This document shows positions 1 to 6,966 of a stretch of DNA of 13,524 bases, piece after piece (the stretch's first letter is position 1; each line of letters starts with the position of its first letter). The DNA comes from Micrococcales bacterium (GTDB lineage Bacteria > Actinomycetota > Actinomycetes > Actinomycetales > Dermatophilaceae), in NCBI GenBank assembly GCA_030452775.1, contig JAKDLQ010000038.1, positions 1-13,524 on the forward strand, written 5' to 3'. The position numbers were made by a program, and so were the translations under genes. Under the pieces are notes generated by a model. That model made no database searches. It had not been told where the DNA came from and worked only from the letters and a program-made list of their open reading frames with translations.

Positions 1-189
1 GCCGTCGAGGGAGGCCGACTGCACGGCATATCCGTCCATCGACGAGTTGTCGAAACCGGGCAGGTCGACGTCGGCCGCGACGTCGGCGGCCACGACGAGC
101 CCCAGCGCCGCGTCGAGGGGGGCCGGGACCGGCGCGGCCCCGGGGAGGGCCTCGAGGATCGCGGCGAGGTGCTCGTCGACTGATCGCAC
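1..189 (-). CDS. moeA: Molybdopterin molybdenumtransferase MoeA, N-terminal fragment (runs off window)
   Basis: Only the first 63 codons are in the window; the frame is open to base 1. The protein would insert molybdate into adenylylated molybdopterin, the last step of molybdenum cofactor synthesis. The recognisable part is the MoeA N-terminal signature LPGFDNSSMDGYAV at residues 43-56, preceded by the usual short helix (SVDEHLAAILEAL, residues 3-15). The GTG start at 189 lies one base after the TGA of the UGPase gene on the same strand. No strong Shine-Dalgarno is visible, so translation is probably coupled to the upstream gene. The catalytic MoeA domains lie outside the window and cannot be checked. 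Confidence 0.9.
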   Translation of the reverse strand, partial: MRSVDEHLAAILEALPGAAPVPAPLDAALGLVVAADVAADVDLPGFDNSSMDGYAVQSASLDG

Positions 190-190
190 C

Positions 191-1588
191 TCAGGCGCCG
201 CCGGTGCGGACCGTGTCGCCGCGCAGGACCGCGCCGTCCGGCACCTCGCTGACCCCTTCGACGAGGACGTCGCCGACACACCGGACGTCCCGACCGAAGG
301 TGACGTCACCGACGACCCGCAGACTCGTGCACTCGCGCATCGAGGGGACCCCGGCGGGGAATCGTGCCTCGAAGTCGGGCATGAGCTTGAACGGCTTGTC
401 GAGCTCGACGAACGGCTCGCTCCCGGAGCGGGACGCGACGAGGCGGTACTCGTCATCGAGGTCGAAGAAGTCGGACCGGGTCAACAGCAGGTCGTTGGTG
501 CTCTTGACGGGGCGGAATCGGGTCCGAGGCACGAGGATTGCCTCCGAACCCTCGAACACCTCGATGGCCGTGCCCATCGCAGACTCCATCTGGATGACCT
601 TGGGCGAGTCGGAACGGGACGGGTCGACGGTCTTGTGGTTGATGATGATCGGCAGGCCGAGGACGCCGCGCCCGGCGGCCATCCGGGTGTGCAGCGCATC
701 GAGGTTGATCCACAGGTTGTTGGAGTGGAAGGTCGTGTGGCGTTGGATGTCGAAGTAGTACTCCTCGTCGCCGTCGCTGACCATTGCCAGGTCGCGCAGG
801 ATGAGCCGGCCGTCGGCCTTACGGACCGCGAGGTGCCCGCCCTTGCGATCACTCGGGGTTCGCATGCACACCTCGGCGACGTAGGGCAGGTCACGCTCGA
901 TCATCCAGGCTGCGACGTCGGGGTCGCAGGTGGCGCCGAGGTTGTCCGAGTTGGAGATGAAGGCGAGGCGCAGGCCCTTGGAGCGCAGCGCGTCGAGAAC
1001 CCCCGTGGCCATCATGGAGACGAAGATGTCGCCGTGCCCCGGAGGGCACCACTCGAGTTCGGGGTCTGCCGGCCAGGAGACCGGCGTCAGGTCATCTGCC
1101 CGAAGCTTGGGCTCGGCGTTCTGGAGGAACTCGATCGGCAGCCCGTCGACGGGCAGGTCGGGATACCGCGCGAGGATCTCGAGCGACTCCTCGGAGGTGC
1201 GGAAGGAGTTCATCAGCAGGAGCGGGACGGGGACATCCCAACGCTCCCGGAGCGAGAGCACCTGCCGCGCGATGATGTCGAGGAAAGTGAGATCGCTGGT
1301 CACGACGAGCCCGGACTTGGGTCCGGCCAGACCCATGGTCGTGCCGAGGCCGCCGTTGAGCTTGATGATCGCGGTCTCTGACAGTGCCCGGCGAGCATCG
1401 TCGTCGGACACGCTGACCTCGCCGAGCTCCTGGACCCGGCCCAACGGCTCGATGGAGTCCTCGGGGATCTTTCCCCGTGCGCCGCCCTCGAGTTCGCGGT
1501 AGTAGTGCTCGAAGACGCGGATCGCCTCGGGGCCCAGCCCGCGGGCGCGCATCCGCTCCTTCGACTGGCCCAGCCCGTCGTCACCCAT
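191..1588 (-). CDS. galU: UTP-glucose-1-phosphate uridylyltransferase, eukaryotic-type UDPGP family
   Basis: This enzyme makes UDP-glucose from UTP and glucose-1-phosphate, for glycan, glycogen and envelope synthesis in the cytosol. The 465-residue protein belongs to the UDPGP family typified by eukaryotic UGPases, not the short bacterial GalU type. Motifs in order: nucleotide loop KLNGGLGTTMGLAGPKS (76-92), NSFRTSEES (127-135), CPPGHGD (181-187), NSDN (213-216), KGGHLAVRK (249-257), NHKT (317-320) and RFRPVKSTNDLLL with the conserved lysine near 362. A repetitive GDV segment near 427-445 fits the C-terminal left-handed beta-helix. An in-frame ATG at 1600 gives four extra residues (MVVA), but it lies inside a TATGGT -10 box. 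ATG 1588 sits 7 nt after that box and suits a leaderless mRNA, so I prefer it. moeA follows immediately. Confidence 0.93.
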   Translation of the reverse strand: MGDDGLGQSKERMRARGLGPEAIRVFEHYYRELEGGARGKIPEDSIEPLGRVQELGEVSVSDDDARRALSETAIIKLNGGLGTTMGLAGPKSGLVVTSDLTFLDIIARQVLSLRERWDVPVPLLLMNSFRTSEESLEILARYPDLPVDGLPIEFLQNAEPKLRADDLTPVSWPADPELEWCPPGHGDIFVSMMATGVLDALRSKGLRLAFISNSDNLGATCDPDVAAWMIERDLPYVAEVCMRTPSDRKGGHLAVRKADGRLILRDLAMVSDGDEEYYFDIQRHTTFHSNNLWINLDALHTRMAAGRGVLGLPIIINHKTVDPSRSDSPKVIQMESAMGTAIEVFEGSEAILVPRTRFRPVKSTNDLLLTRSDFFDLDDEYRLVASRSGSEPFVELDKPFKLMPDFEARFPAGVPSMRECTSLRVVGDVTFGRDVRCVGDVLVEGVSEVPDGAVLRGDTVRTGGA

Positions 1589-1595
1589 GGCGACA

Positions 1596-1605
1596 ACCAT
1601 ACGAT
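1596..1605. promoter_or_regulatory. Bidirectional promoter: two overlapping -10 boxes for galU and the cyclo-ligase gene
   Basis: On the plus strand TACGAT occupies 1600-1605. On the minus strand TATGGT occupies 1601-1596. Both fit the actinobacterial TANNNT -10 consensus and share two base pairs. Each is followed by exactly 7 nt and then an ATG (1613 plus, 1588 minus), so both messages are predicted to be leaderless. No good -35 hexamer is visible on either side. The call is from sequence; transcription from both strands is inferred. Confidence 0.65.
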
Positions 1606-1612
1606 GGGCATC

Positions 1613-2353
1613 ATGACAACTCCTGCAGGCCGGCCGCGATCACGGGGTGAGGGGACACCCACCACGCTCTCCAAGCGTGAAGTCCGCCAGCTGTATCGGC
1701 AACGTCGGCGCGAGCTCGCCGGCGCGCTCGAGGCGTCCGGAGACCGCGAGGCCGCCGGGCGACGTATCGCCGAGCAGGTCCTCGCTCTCCTGCCCGAGAG
1801 CCCGGCAGGCGGCGCGCTGCGCGTCGCCGCCTACGAGTCGACGCCGGACGAACCACCCACCGGGCCCCTCATCACAGCCCTCGTCGACGCCGGTCACGAG
1901 GTCATCGTGCCGATCACGCTGGAGGATCTCTCCCTCGAATGGCGGGTCGCCACACCGGGAACGGTGGGAGACGAGTCCACGACGACACGCGCGCCCCTGC
2001 CTGCCGACGCCCGCACCCTGGGTGCCGACGCGCTGGGTTCCTGCGACCTCATCATCACTCCCGGGCTGACGGTCGACCCGCACGGCGTCCGGCTCGGCCA
2101 GGGCGGCGGCTGCTACGACCGCGCGCTGGTGCACCGCGACCCGACGACCCCGGCCATCACCTTGCTGCACGAGGGAGAACAGAGCATCGATCCGCTGCCC
2201 CGCGCCGCGCATGACCAGCTCGTCGACGGCTACCTGACCACGTCCGGGCGCCTCGTCCGTGTCGACCGTGTCGACCGTGTCGAGGGCGCCGACAGCGCCG
2301 ACAGCGCCGCCAGCGCCGACACCGCTACGAGGTCTCCGCGGGCGAAGGGCTGA
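1613..2353 (+). CDS. 5-formyltetrahydrofolate cyclo-ligase (methenyltetrahydrofolate synthetase)
   Basis: This enzyme converts 5-formyl-THF to 5,10-methenyl-THF with ATP, returning a storage folate to the one-carbon pool. Visible hallmarks are the basic N-terminal helix SKREVRQLYRQRRREL (20-35), the segment LIITPGLTVDPHGVRLGQGG and the signature GQGGGCYDR (162-170), the family's GxGGGYYDR-like loop. At 246 residues it exceeds the usual 180-200. The excess is an extended N-terminus of about 20 residues and a C-terminal tail (about 213-246) built from two 9-bp tandem arrays, RVDRVDRVE then ADSADSAASAD. ATG 1613 is preferred because TACGAT lies 7 nt upstream; ATG 1604 is inside that box. The last 29 bp overlap the convergent acylase gene. 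Confidence 0.9.
   Translation: MTTPAGRPRSRGEGTPTTLSKREVRQLYRQRRRELAGALEASGDREAAGRRIAEQVLALLPESPAGGALRVAAYESTPDEPPTGPLITALVDAGHEVIVPITLEDLSLEWRVATPGTVGDESTTTRAPLPADARTLGADALGSCDLIITPGLTVDPHGVRLGQGGGCYDRALVHRDPTTPAITLLHEGEQSIDPLPRAAHDQLVDGYLTTSGRLVRVDRVDRVEGADSADSAASADTATRSPRAKG
2257..2283 (+). repeat. 9-bp tandem repeat, three perfect copies
   Basis: Three perfect head-to-tail copies of CCGTGTCGA lie inside the 3' end of the cyclo-ligase gene. They encode the repeated tripeptide RVD in its C-terminal tail. The unit is a multiple of three, so copy changes would keep the frame. Confidence 0.9.
2286..2321 (+). repeat. 9-bp tandem repeat, four copies (one substitution)
   Basis: Four copies of GCGCCGACA follow the preceding array after two bases; the third copy carries one A-to-C change. 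They encode ADS/ADS/AAS/ADT in the cyclo-ligase tail. The array ends four bases before the stop codon of the convergent penicillin-acylase-family gene. Confidence 0.88.
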
Positions 2354-4898
2354 GGGTCAGGGTCTCCTGCGCCGCCTCGGCGACGGCCTCGTCCGAGAAC
2401 GGCCACGCGAAGGATGCGCCGGCCGCCCACGCATCGATCTGGTCGACGTAGTGCCGGTTGTAGGCGTGTCCGCTCTGACCGGTGGCGTTGACCCAACGGG
2501 ACCGGTCGAGATCGGACAGATCGACGACCATCCGCATCGAGGGACCGGAGGTCACGTCGTAGCCGGGGGTGGACGCGTCCCAGGCGTTGGCGTCGACGAT
2601 CGCGTTGCCGCCCCCGAGCTCGATGCCGCCGCGCTCGAACACGTCCCGGATGACCTCGGGCACCGAGCTGTCGCTCATGACCGGGTGCTTGAGGTTGAGC
2701 TGGTGCAGCCGGCCCCATCGCCAGGTCGCTGGGACCTTGCCGAGCTTGCGGGCCAGGTCGAGGCGCGCCTCGACGAGGGCCCGCTTGAGGATCTCCCCGG
2801 ACTCCTCGGTGACACCGGGCGTCGTCTTGTCGTCCCACCAGTCGTTCTTGGGGTCCTTGATGAGCTGCTCCATGACGACCATCCAGCGGCTTCCCCCATC
2901 TGGCGCCATGTCCGGGGGCAGCTCGTCGAAGGTGAGGCGCAGCAGGTGCTTCCACACGGCGTTGTAGTAGGCGGCCGATGCCGAGTCGCGGGTCTTGTCG
3001 GCCGGCTGGCTGCCGTCCCAGTCGCGCAGCAGCCGCTGTGCCTGCGCGGTGAAGTCGTCGACCTGGGTCCCGAGCAGGTGCTCCACGAGGACCGGGGCGA
3101 AGATGTTGCGGACATCGCTCTGGATCTCGGCCATGTACTCCGGTGACGCCTTGGGCGTCGACGCGAGCAGGCTCCTGATCCGCTCGGCACGGAAGCCGTA
3201 GTCCCACTCCGAGGTGAGGAACGGCGTCGTGCTCGCCGTCACCGCCTGGTTCGCGGTGACGATGCGTCCCTTTGCGGGGTCCTTGACCCACGGCAGCTGC
3301 TCGAAGGGAACGAAGCCGGTCCAGTCCCACTGGCTGTCCCACCCCGGGGCGGGCCAGAATCCAGGGACGGCGCCCGGCGTGGCCGACGCCCGGATGGGGA
3401 TGAGCCCCGGGGCCTGATAGCCGATGTGCCCGTCGACGTCGGCGTAGACGAGGTTCTGGGCGGGGACGTCGAACAGGCGTGCGCCGGCCCGGAACTGATC
3501 CCAGCTACCCGCTCGGTTGATCGCGAAGATCGCGTCGGCCGTCGTGCCCGGTCGCAGGGCGGTCCAGGCGAGGGAGACCTCGAAGCGGTTGCTCTGGGTG
3601 GCGCCCCGCACGACCGGGCGATCGCCGGCCTCGGCGACCTGGGGGACCGCATCGGAAAGGACCGGTCCGTGCGCGGTGCTGCGCACGGTGATGGAGACAT
3701 CGGACGAGCCGGCCACCTTGATCGTCTCGACCCGCTCCTTGAGCGGGACCTGCACCCCGTCGCGCAGATAGGTCTTGCCGGAGACCTGCTCGAGGTAGAA
3801 GTCGGTGACGTCCGGCCTGAGGTTGGTCATCCCCCACGCGACCTTCTCGTTATGTCCGATAACGACGCCCGGCAGCCCCGAGAAGGTGAAGCCCGACACC
3901 CGGAACGGGCATTCCGGCCTGACCGTGCGGCACTGGAGGCCCACCTGGGTCCAGATGCTGGGGATGTCCAGATCGAGGTGCGGGTCGTTGGCGAGGAGAG
4001 GCTTGCCCGTCGTGGTGTGTGCGCCGGAGACGACCCACGAGTTGGAGCCGATGTCCGGCCCTCGACCGAGCTGCCGCGGCACGGCGTCGAGCGCCGTCTG
4101 CGTCCGGTCCAGCGCCCCTTGCGCGTCCCGGGTGGTCAGGGCGGAGGGCACGGTTGCCGCGGCGGCTTCCGTCGCTGGCTGCGGCTGCCACTCCTGGGGG
4201 GACAGGATCGGGGGATTCCGGCTCGTCGGATACGGCGGGTAGAGTGCCGCGATCTGCTTGACCGGCAGCCGCCGACTGAGCCTCGCCCGGGTCAGCTCGT
4301 CGTCGTAGTCGCCGCGCAGGTCCCAGGCGATCGCCTTGAGCCAGGCGAGCGAGTCGACCGGCGTCCATGGTTCGACGCGGTAGCCCGGGTTGGTGCGCTC
4401 GAGCAGCATGTACTCGAGCGACATGTCACCGGGCGCACCAGCCTGCCCGATATAGGCGTTGACCCCCTCGGCGTAGGCCTGCAGGTACTGCCGTGTCGAG
4501 GCCTCGAGCCGGGGCAGCTCCTGCTCGGCCACGCGCCGCCAGCCCATGGTGCGGATGACGCGATCGGTCTGCACCGCACTCTCGCCGACGAGCTCGGCGA
4601 GCCGGCCCGCGGTGATGTGCCGCCGCAGGTCCATCTCGAAGAAGCGGTCCTGCGCGCTGACGAACCCCTGGGCGCGGAAGAGGTCCGAGGCGTTGTCGGC
4701 GTAGATCGTCGGGATCCCGCGCGCGTCGCGCTGCACCGTGACGCTGCTCGTCAGCCCGTCGATCTGCACCTGCCCGCTCGTCTGCGGGAAGGGTCGCCGC
4801 ACCGTCGAGATGGCCAGGATTCCGGCCGCCACGATCGCCAGGACGAGCAGCACGATCACGGACAGGCCGGCGCGGCGAGCGAACGTCATCCGGGACAC
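2325..4898 (-). CDS. Penicillin acylase family protein (Ntn hydrolase, membrane-anchored)
   Basis: This 857-residue protein is a penicillin-amidase/acyl-homoserine-lactone-acylase type Ntn hydrolase, which cleaves amide bonds after self-cleavage into alpha and beta subunits. One hydrophobic segment (about 11-30) forms a signal anchor, so the enzyme should sit outside the membrane. Alpha-chain motifs include RDARGIPTIYA (58-67) and AQGFVSAQDRFFEMD (76-90). The predicted processing site is G284/S285 in GSNSWVVSG, with Ser285 as nucleophile; LLANDPHLDL (301-310) follows. TAHGPVLSD and the C-terminal GHAYNRHYVDQIDAW are further family landmarks. The natural substrate cannot be told from sequence. 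The GTG start at 4898 lies 6 nt after TAGGCT, as in a leaderless mRNA; ATG 4889 is the alternative. Confidence 0.92.
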   Translation of the reverse strand: MSRMTFARRAGLSVIVLLVLAIVAAGILAISTVRRPFPQTSGQVQIDGLTSSVTVQRDARGIPTIYADNASDLFRAQGFVSAQDRFFEMDLRRHITAGRLAELVGESAVQTDRVIRTMGWRRVAEQELPRLEASTRQYLQAYAEGVNAYIGQAGAPGDMSLEYMLLERTNPGYRVEPWTPVDSLAWLKAIAWDLRGDYDDELTRARLSRRLPVKQIAALYPPYPTSRNPPILSPQEWQPQPATEAAAATVPSALTTRDAQGALDRTQTALDAVPRQLGRGPDIGSNSWVVSGAHTTTGKPLLANDPHLDLDIPSIWTQVGLQCRTVRPECPFRVSGFTFSGLPGVVIGHNEKVAWGMTNLRPDVTDFYLEQVSGKTYLRDGVQVPLKERVETIKVAGSSDVSITVRSTAHGPVLSDAVPQVAEAGDRPVVRGATQSNRFEVSLAWTALRPGTTADAIFAINRAGSWDQFRAGARLFDVPAQNLVYADVDGHIGYQAPGLIPIRASATPGAVPGFWPAPGWDSQWDWTGFVPFEQLPWVKDPAKGRIVTANQAVTASTTPFLTSEWDYGFRAERIRSLLASTPKASPEYMAEIQSDVRNIFAPVLVEHLLGTQVDDFTAQAQRLLRDWDGSQPADKTRDSASAAYYNAVWKHLLRLTFDELPPDMAPDGGSRWMVVMEQLIKDPKNDWWDDKTTPGVTEESGEILKRALVEARLDLARKLGKVPATWRWGRLHQLNLKHPVMSDSSVPEVIRDVFERGGIELGGGNAIVDANAWDASTPGYDVTSGPSMRMVVDLSDLDRSRWVNATGQSGHAYNRHYVDQIDAWAAGASFAWPFSDEAVAEAAQETLTLSPSPAETS

Positions 4899-4904
4899 CC
4901 TGAG

Positions 4905-4910
4905 AGCCTA
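4905..4910 (-). promoter_or_regulatory. -10 box (TAGGCT) for the penicillin acylase family gene, leaderless spacing
   Basis: On the minus strand TAGGCT ends 6 nt before the GTG at 4898. This places the expected transcription start at or next to the start codon. No clear -35 is seen. Confidence 0.5.
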
Positions 4911-4966
4911 GGCCACCGGCGTCCCCCCGGGGCGGATGGTTGGATTGAGCAAACCCCGCCGCGCCC

Positions 4967-4971
4967 AGGAG
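4967..4971 (+). promoter_or_regulatory. Ribosome binding site deciding the antiporter start
   Basis: AGGAG lies 7 nt before GTG 4979. It favours that start over the internal ATG at 5012, which has no Shine-Dalgarno. Confidence 0.6.
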
Positions 4972-4978
4972 CCGCCCC

Positions 4979-6499
4979 GTGCACGCCGTCGCGTCGATCA
5001 CCGCCTCGGGGATGACCCTCGAGGAGCTGACGCGCGTGCTGCTCACCGGGTCGATCGTCCTGCTCGTCGCCGTCGCCGCCGTCCGCCTCTCGGTCCGGTC
5101 CGGGATGCCTTCGCTGCTCCTCTATCTCGGGCTCGGGCTGCTTCTCGGCAATGTCGGCGGCGGCGTCGAGTTCGACTCGGCCTCGATCACGCGCGTCCTC
5201 GGGTATGCGGCGCTCGTGCTGATCCTCGCCGAGGGCGGGATCTCGACGTCGTGGTCCAACATCCGCGAATCGATCATGCCCGCGGCGCTGCTGTCAACGC
5301 TCGGCGTCGTCGTGTCGGTGCTCGTCGTCGCCGTCGCGGCGCACACGCTGCTGCCGCTGTCCTGGACCATCTCATTGCTCATCGGCGCCATAGTCTCCTC
5401 GACGGACGCCGCGGCCGTCTTCGCGGTGCTGCGCAATGTGCCGCTGCCCAAGCGGCTCTCGGGGATGCTCGAGGCCGAGGCGGGGTTCAACGACGCCCCT
5501 ATCGTCATCCTCGTCGTCGCCTTCGCTGCACAGGGCGTCCCCGGAGGCGAGCAGCAGACCTGGTACGTCCTGCTGGGTGAGGCGGCCCTCGAGCTCGCCG
5601 GGGGCGCCGTGGTCGGGCTGCTCGTCGGCTGGTTGGGTGCCGGACTCCTGCGACGGGTGGCCAGCAACTCCTCGGCGCTCTTTTCCATCGGGGTCCTGTC
5701 GCTGACGGTCTTCGCCTACGCCGCCGGCGCAGCGATCCACGTCTCGGGGTTCCTTGCCACCTACCTCGCTGCGCTGACCCTCGGCAACATGTCCCTGCCG
5801 CACCGGGTTGCGGTCCAGTCCTTCGCCACCGCGACCGGCTGGATCGCGCAGATCGGCCTCTTCGTCATGCTCGGACTGCTCGCCGAGCCGCTGCGCCTCG
5901 GACACCAGATCAGGCCCGCCATCACCATCGGGCTGGTGCTGCTGCTCGTGGCCCGTCCGCTGTCCGTCCTGGTCTCGACGGTGTGGTTCCGGATAGGATG
6001 GCGCGATCAGGCCTTCCTGTCGTGGGCCGGGCTGCGCGGCGCCGTCCCGGTCGTGCTCGCCACCGTGCCTCTGACCACAGGGACACCCAACACCGAGTGG
6101 ATTTTCGACCTCGTCTTCGTGCTCGTCGTCGTGTTCACCCTCGTGCAGGGCACGACGCTCGGCTGGGTCGCGAAGCGCCTGCGTCTCGTCGAGGAGGTGA
6201 CGACCGTCGACGTCGACCTCGAGTCGGTGCCGCTGACCGAGATCGGCGCAGACGTCCTGCAGGTCACCATCGGTGACCGCTCACGCCTGCACGGGGTCGC
6301 CGTCTTCGAGATGCGCCTGCCTCGCGGCGCCAACGTCACGCTCATCGTCCGCGACGGCGAGGGCTTCGTCCCAGGCCGACACACGACGTTGCGTCACGGT
6401 GACCAGTTGCTCGTGGTCACCACTTCGAGAGTCCGTGCCACCACCGAGCAGCGGCTGCGACAGATGAGTGCGAACGGACGCCTTGCCGGATGGACGTAG
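4979..6499 (+). CDS. CPA1-type potassium (cation)/proton antiporter with C-terminal TrkA-C/RCK domain
   Basis: This 506-residue integral membrane antiporter should exchange K+ or Na+ for H+. About 12 hydrophobic segments span residues 20-395. Family motifs are SSTDAAAVFAVLRN (140-153, with Asp143), LEAEAGFNDAPIV (164-176, with the transport pair Asn171-Asp172) and GLRGAVPVVLAT (351-362, conserved Arg353). A soluble C-terminal region of about 95 residues (EIGADVLQVTIGDRSRLHG onward) matches a TrkA-C/RCK-C ligand-sensing domain. That combination is typical of the NhaP2/CvrA K+/H+ branch and suggests gating by a small ligand, possibly a nucleotide. Ion selectivity is inferred from this resemblance. 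It diverges from the acylase gene across an 80-bp gap, and its stop codon overlaps the -10 box of the next gene. Confidence 0.9.
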   Translation: MHAVASITASGMTLEELTRVLLTGSIVLLVAVAAVRLSVRSGMPSLLLYLGLGLLLGNVGGGVEFDSASITRVLGYAALVLILAEGGISTSWSNIRESIMPAALLSTLGVVVSVLVVAVAAHTLLPLSWTISLLIGAIVSSTDAAAVFAVLRNVPLPKRLSGMLEAEAGFNDAPIVILVVAFAAQGVPGGEQQTWYVLLGEAALELAGGAVVGLLVGWLGAGLLRRVASNSSALFSIGVLSLTVFAYAAGAAIHVSGFLATYLAALTLGNMSLPHRVAVQSFATATGWIAQIGLFVMLGLLAEPLRLGHQIRPAITIGLVLLLVARPLSVLVSTVWFRIGWRDQAFLSWAGLRGAVPVVLATVPLTTGTPNTEWIFDLVFVLVVVFTLVQGTTLGWVAKRLRLVEEVTTVDVDLESVPLTEIGADVLQVTIGDRSRLHGVAVFEMRLPRGANVTLIVRDGEGFVPGRHTTLRHGDQLLVVTTSRVRATTEQRLRQMSANGRLAGWT

Positions 6500-6502
6500 A
6501 AT
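6497..6502 (+). promoter_or_regulatory. -10 box (TAGAAT) for the FmdB-like gene
   Basis: TAGAAT overlaps the antiporter stop codon TAG (6497-6499). The predicted start near 6509 gives a leader of roughly 34 nt, which carries GAGG at 6531-6534, 8 nt before the GTG at 6543. This unit is therefore leadered, unlike most in the window. Confidence 0.5.
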
Positions 6503-6542
6503 CGTCCTCGCTCCCCTCCCCCGTGAACCCGAGGTTCCTCCT

Positions 6543-6893
6543 GTGCCCACCTATTCCTACGCGTGCCGCGAGTGTGGCCATGCCTTCGACATTCGCCAGT
6601 CCTTCACCGACGACTCGCTGGTCGAGTGCCCGGCGTGCCACGCGCCGAGCCTGCGCAAGGTGATCCAGCCGGTCGGCATCTCGTTCAAGGGCTCGGGCTT
6701 CTACCGGACCGACTCCAAGGCGGCCGCGGCCTCCCTCGCGAACACGAAGGGAGGGTCGTCCTCCGACTCGACTTCGGAGTCCTCGTCGGACTCTTCGTCA
6801 GAGTCCTCGACGAAGTCCTCATCGAGCTCGTCCGGATCGGACTCGTCCTCGAGCACCGGCAGGCCGGCGAGCACGCCGTCCACAGCCCCCTGA
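6543..6893 (+). CDS. FmdB-family zinc ribbon protein with serine-rich tail
   Basis: This 116-residue protein starts with the FmdB/CxxC_CxxC family signature: MPTYSYACRECGH, with zinc ligands Cys8, Cys11, Cys29 and Cys32. The conserved stretch KVIQPVGISFKGSGFYRTDS follows (about 39-58). The family was named after a putative regulator of amidase genes, but its general role is not established. From about residue 70 onward the protein is almost pure Ser with Asp, Glu, Thr and Lys, a disordered tail longer than the core domain needs. The frame opens upstream at 6468, but the family N-terminus MPTY and the GAGG 8 nt upstream fix the GTG at 6543. It lies between the antiporter and MTA phosphorylase genes. 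Confidence 0.88.
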   Translation: MPTYSYACRECGHAFDIRQSFTDDSLVECPACHAPSLRKVIQPVGISFKGSGFYRTDSKAAAASLANTKGGSSSDSTSESSSDSSSESSTKSSSSSSGSDSSSSTGRPASTPSTAP

Positions 6894-6907
6894 CGCTTGC
6901 GGCGTCA
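6891..6907 (+). other. Small inverted repeat at the end of the FmdB-like gene
   Basis: TGACGC (6891-6896) and GCGTCA (6902-6907) form a perfect 6-bp stem with a 5-nt loop, starting at the stop codon itself. No T-tract follows, so it is at best a weak or Rho-assisted terminator. Confidence 0.35.
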
Positions 6908-6952
6908 TCCACACCTCTGGCCGTATGCCGCCGTGCGCGGACCCGAGCGACC

Positions 6953-6958
6953 TAGGCT
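6953..6958 (+). promoter_or_regulatory. -10 box (TAGGCT) for the MTA phosphorylase gene, leaderless spacing
   Basis: TAGGCT ends 8 nt before ATG 6967. It is the same hexamer as at the acylase gene. Any start codon upstream of it would be outside the predicted transcript. Confidence 0.55.
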
Positions 6959-6966
6959 TGCGGCCC

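Noticed and set aside
47..1381. Long plus-strand ORF (444 codons) opposite galU
   Set aside because: It is the antisense shadow of a gene with unmistakable UGPase motifs. The translation is low-complexity Asp/Glu/Val/Gly typical of high-GC antisense frames.
2230..3342. Minus-strand ORF (370 codons) inside the acylase gene
   Set aside because: Alternative-frame shadow, very rich in Arg, Gly, Ala and Pro. The overlapping frame carries the true Ntn-hydrolase motifs.
4934..4945. Promoter -10 for the antiporter gene (GATGGT/GGATTG)
   Set aside because: Only weak matches to TANNNT and no -35. The antiporter promoter is left unassigned.
3426..5015. Long plus-strand ORF (529 codons) opposite the acylase gene
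   Set aside because: Antisense shadow rich in Arg, Gly, Leu and Asp without family motifs. It also crosses the acylase start and the antiporter Shine-Dalgarno.
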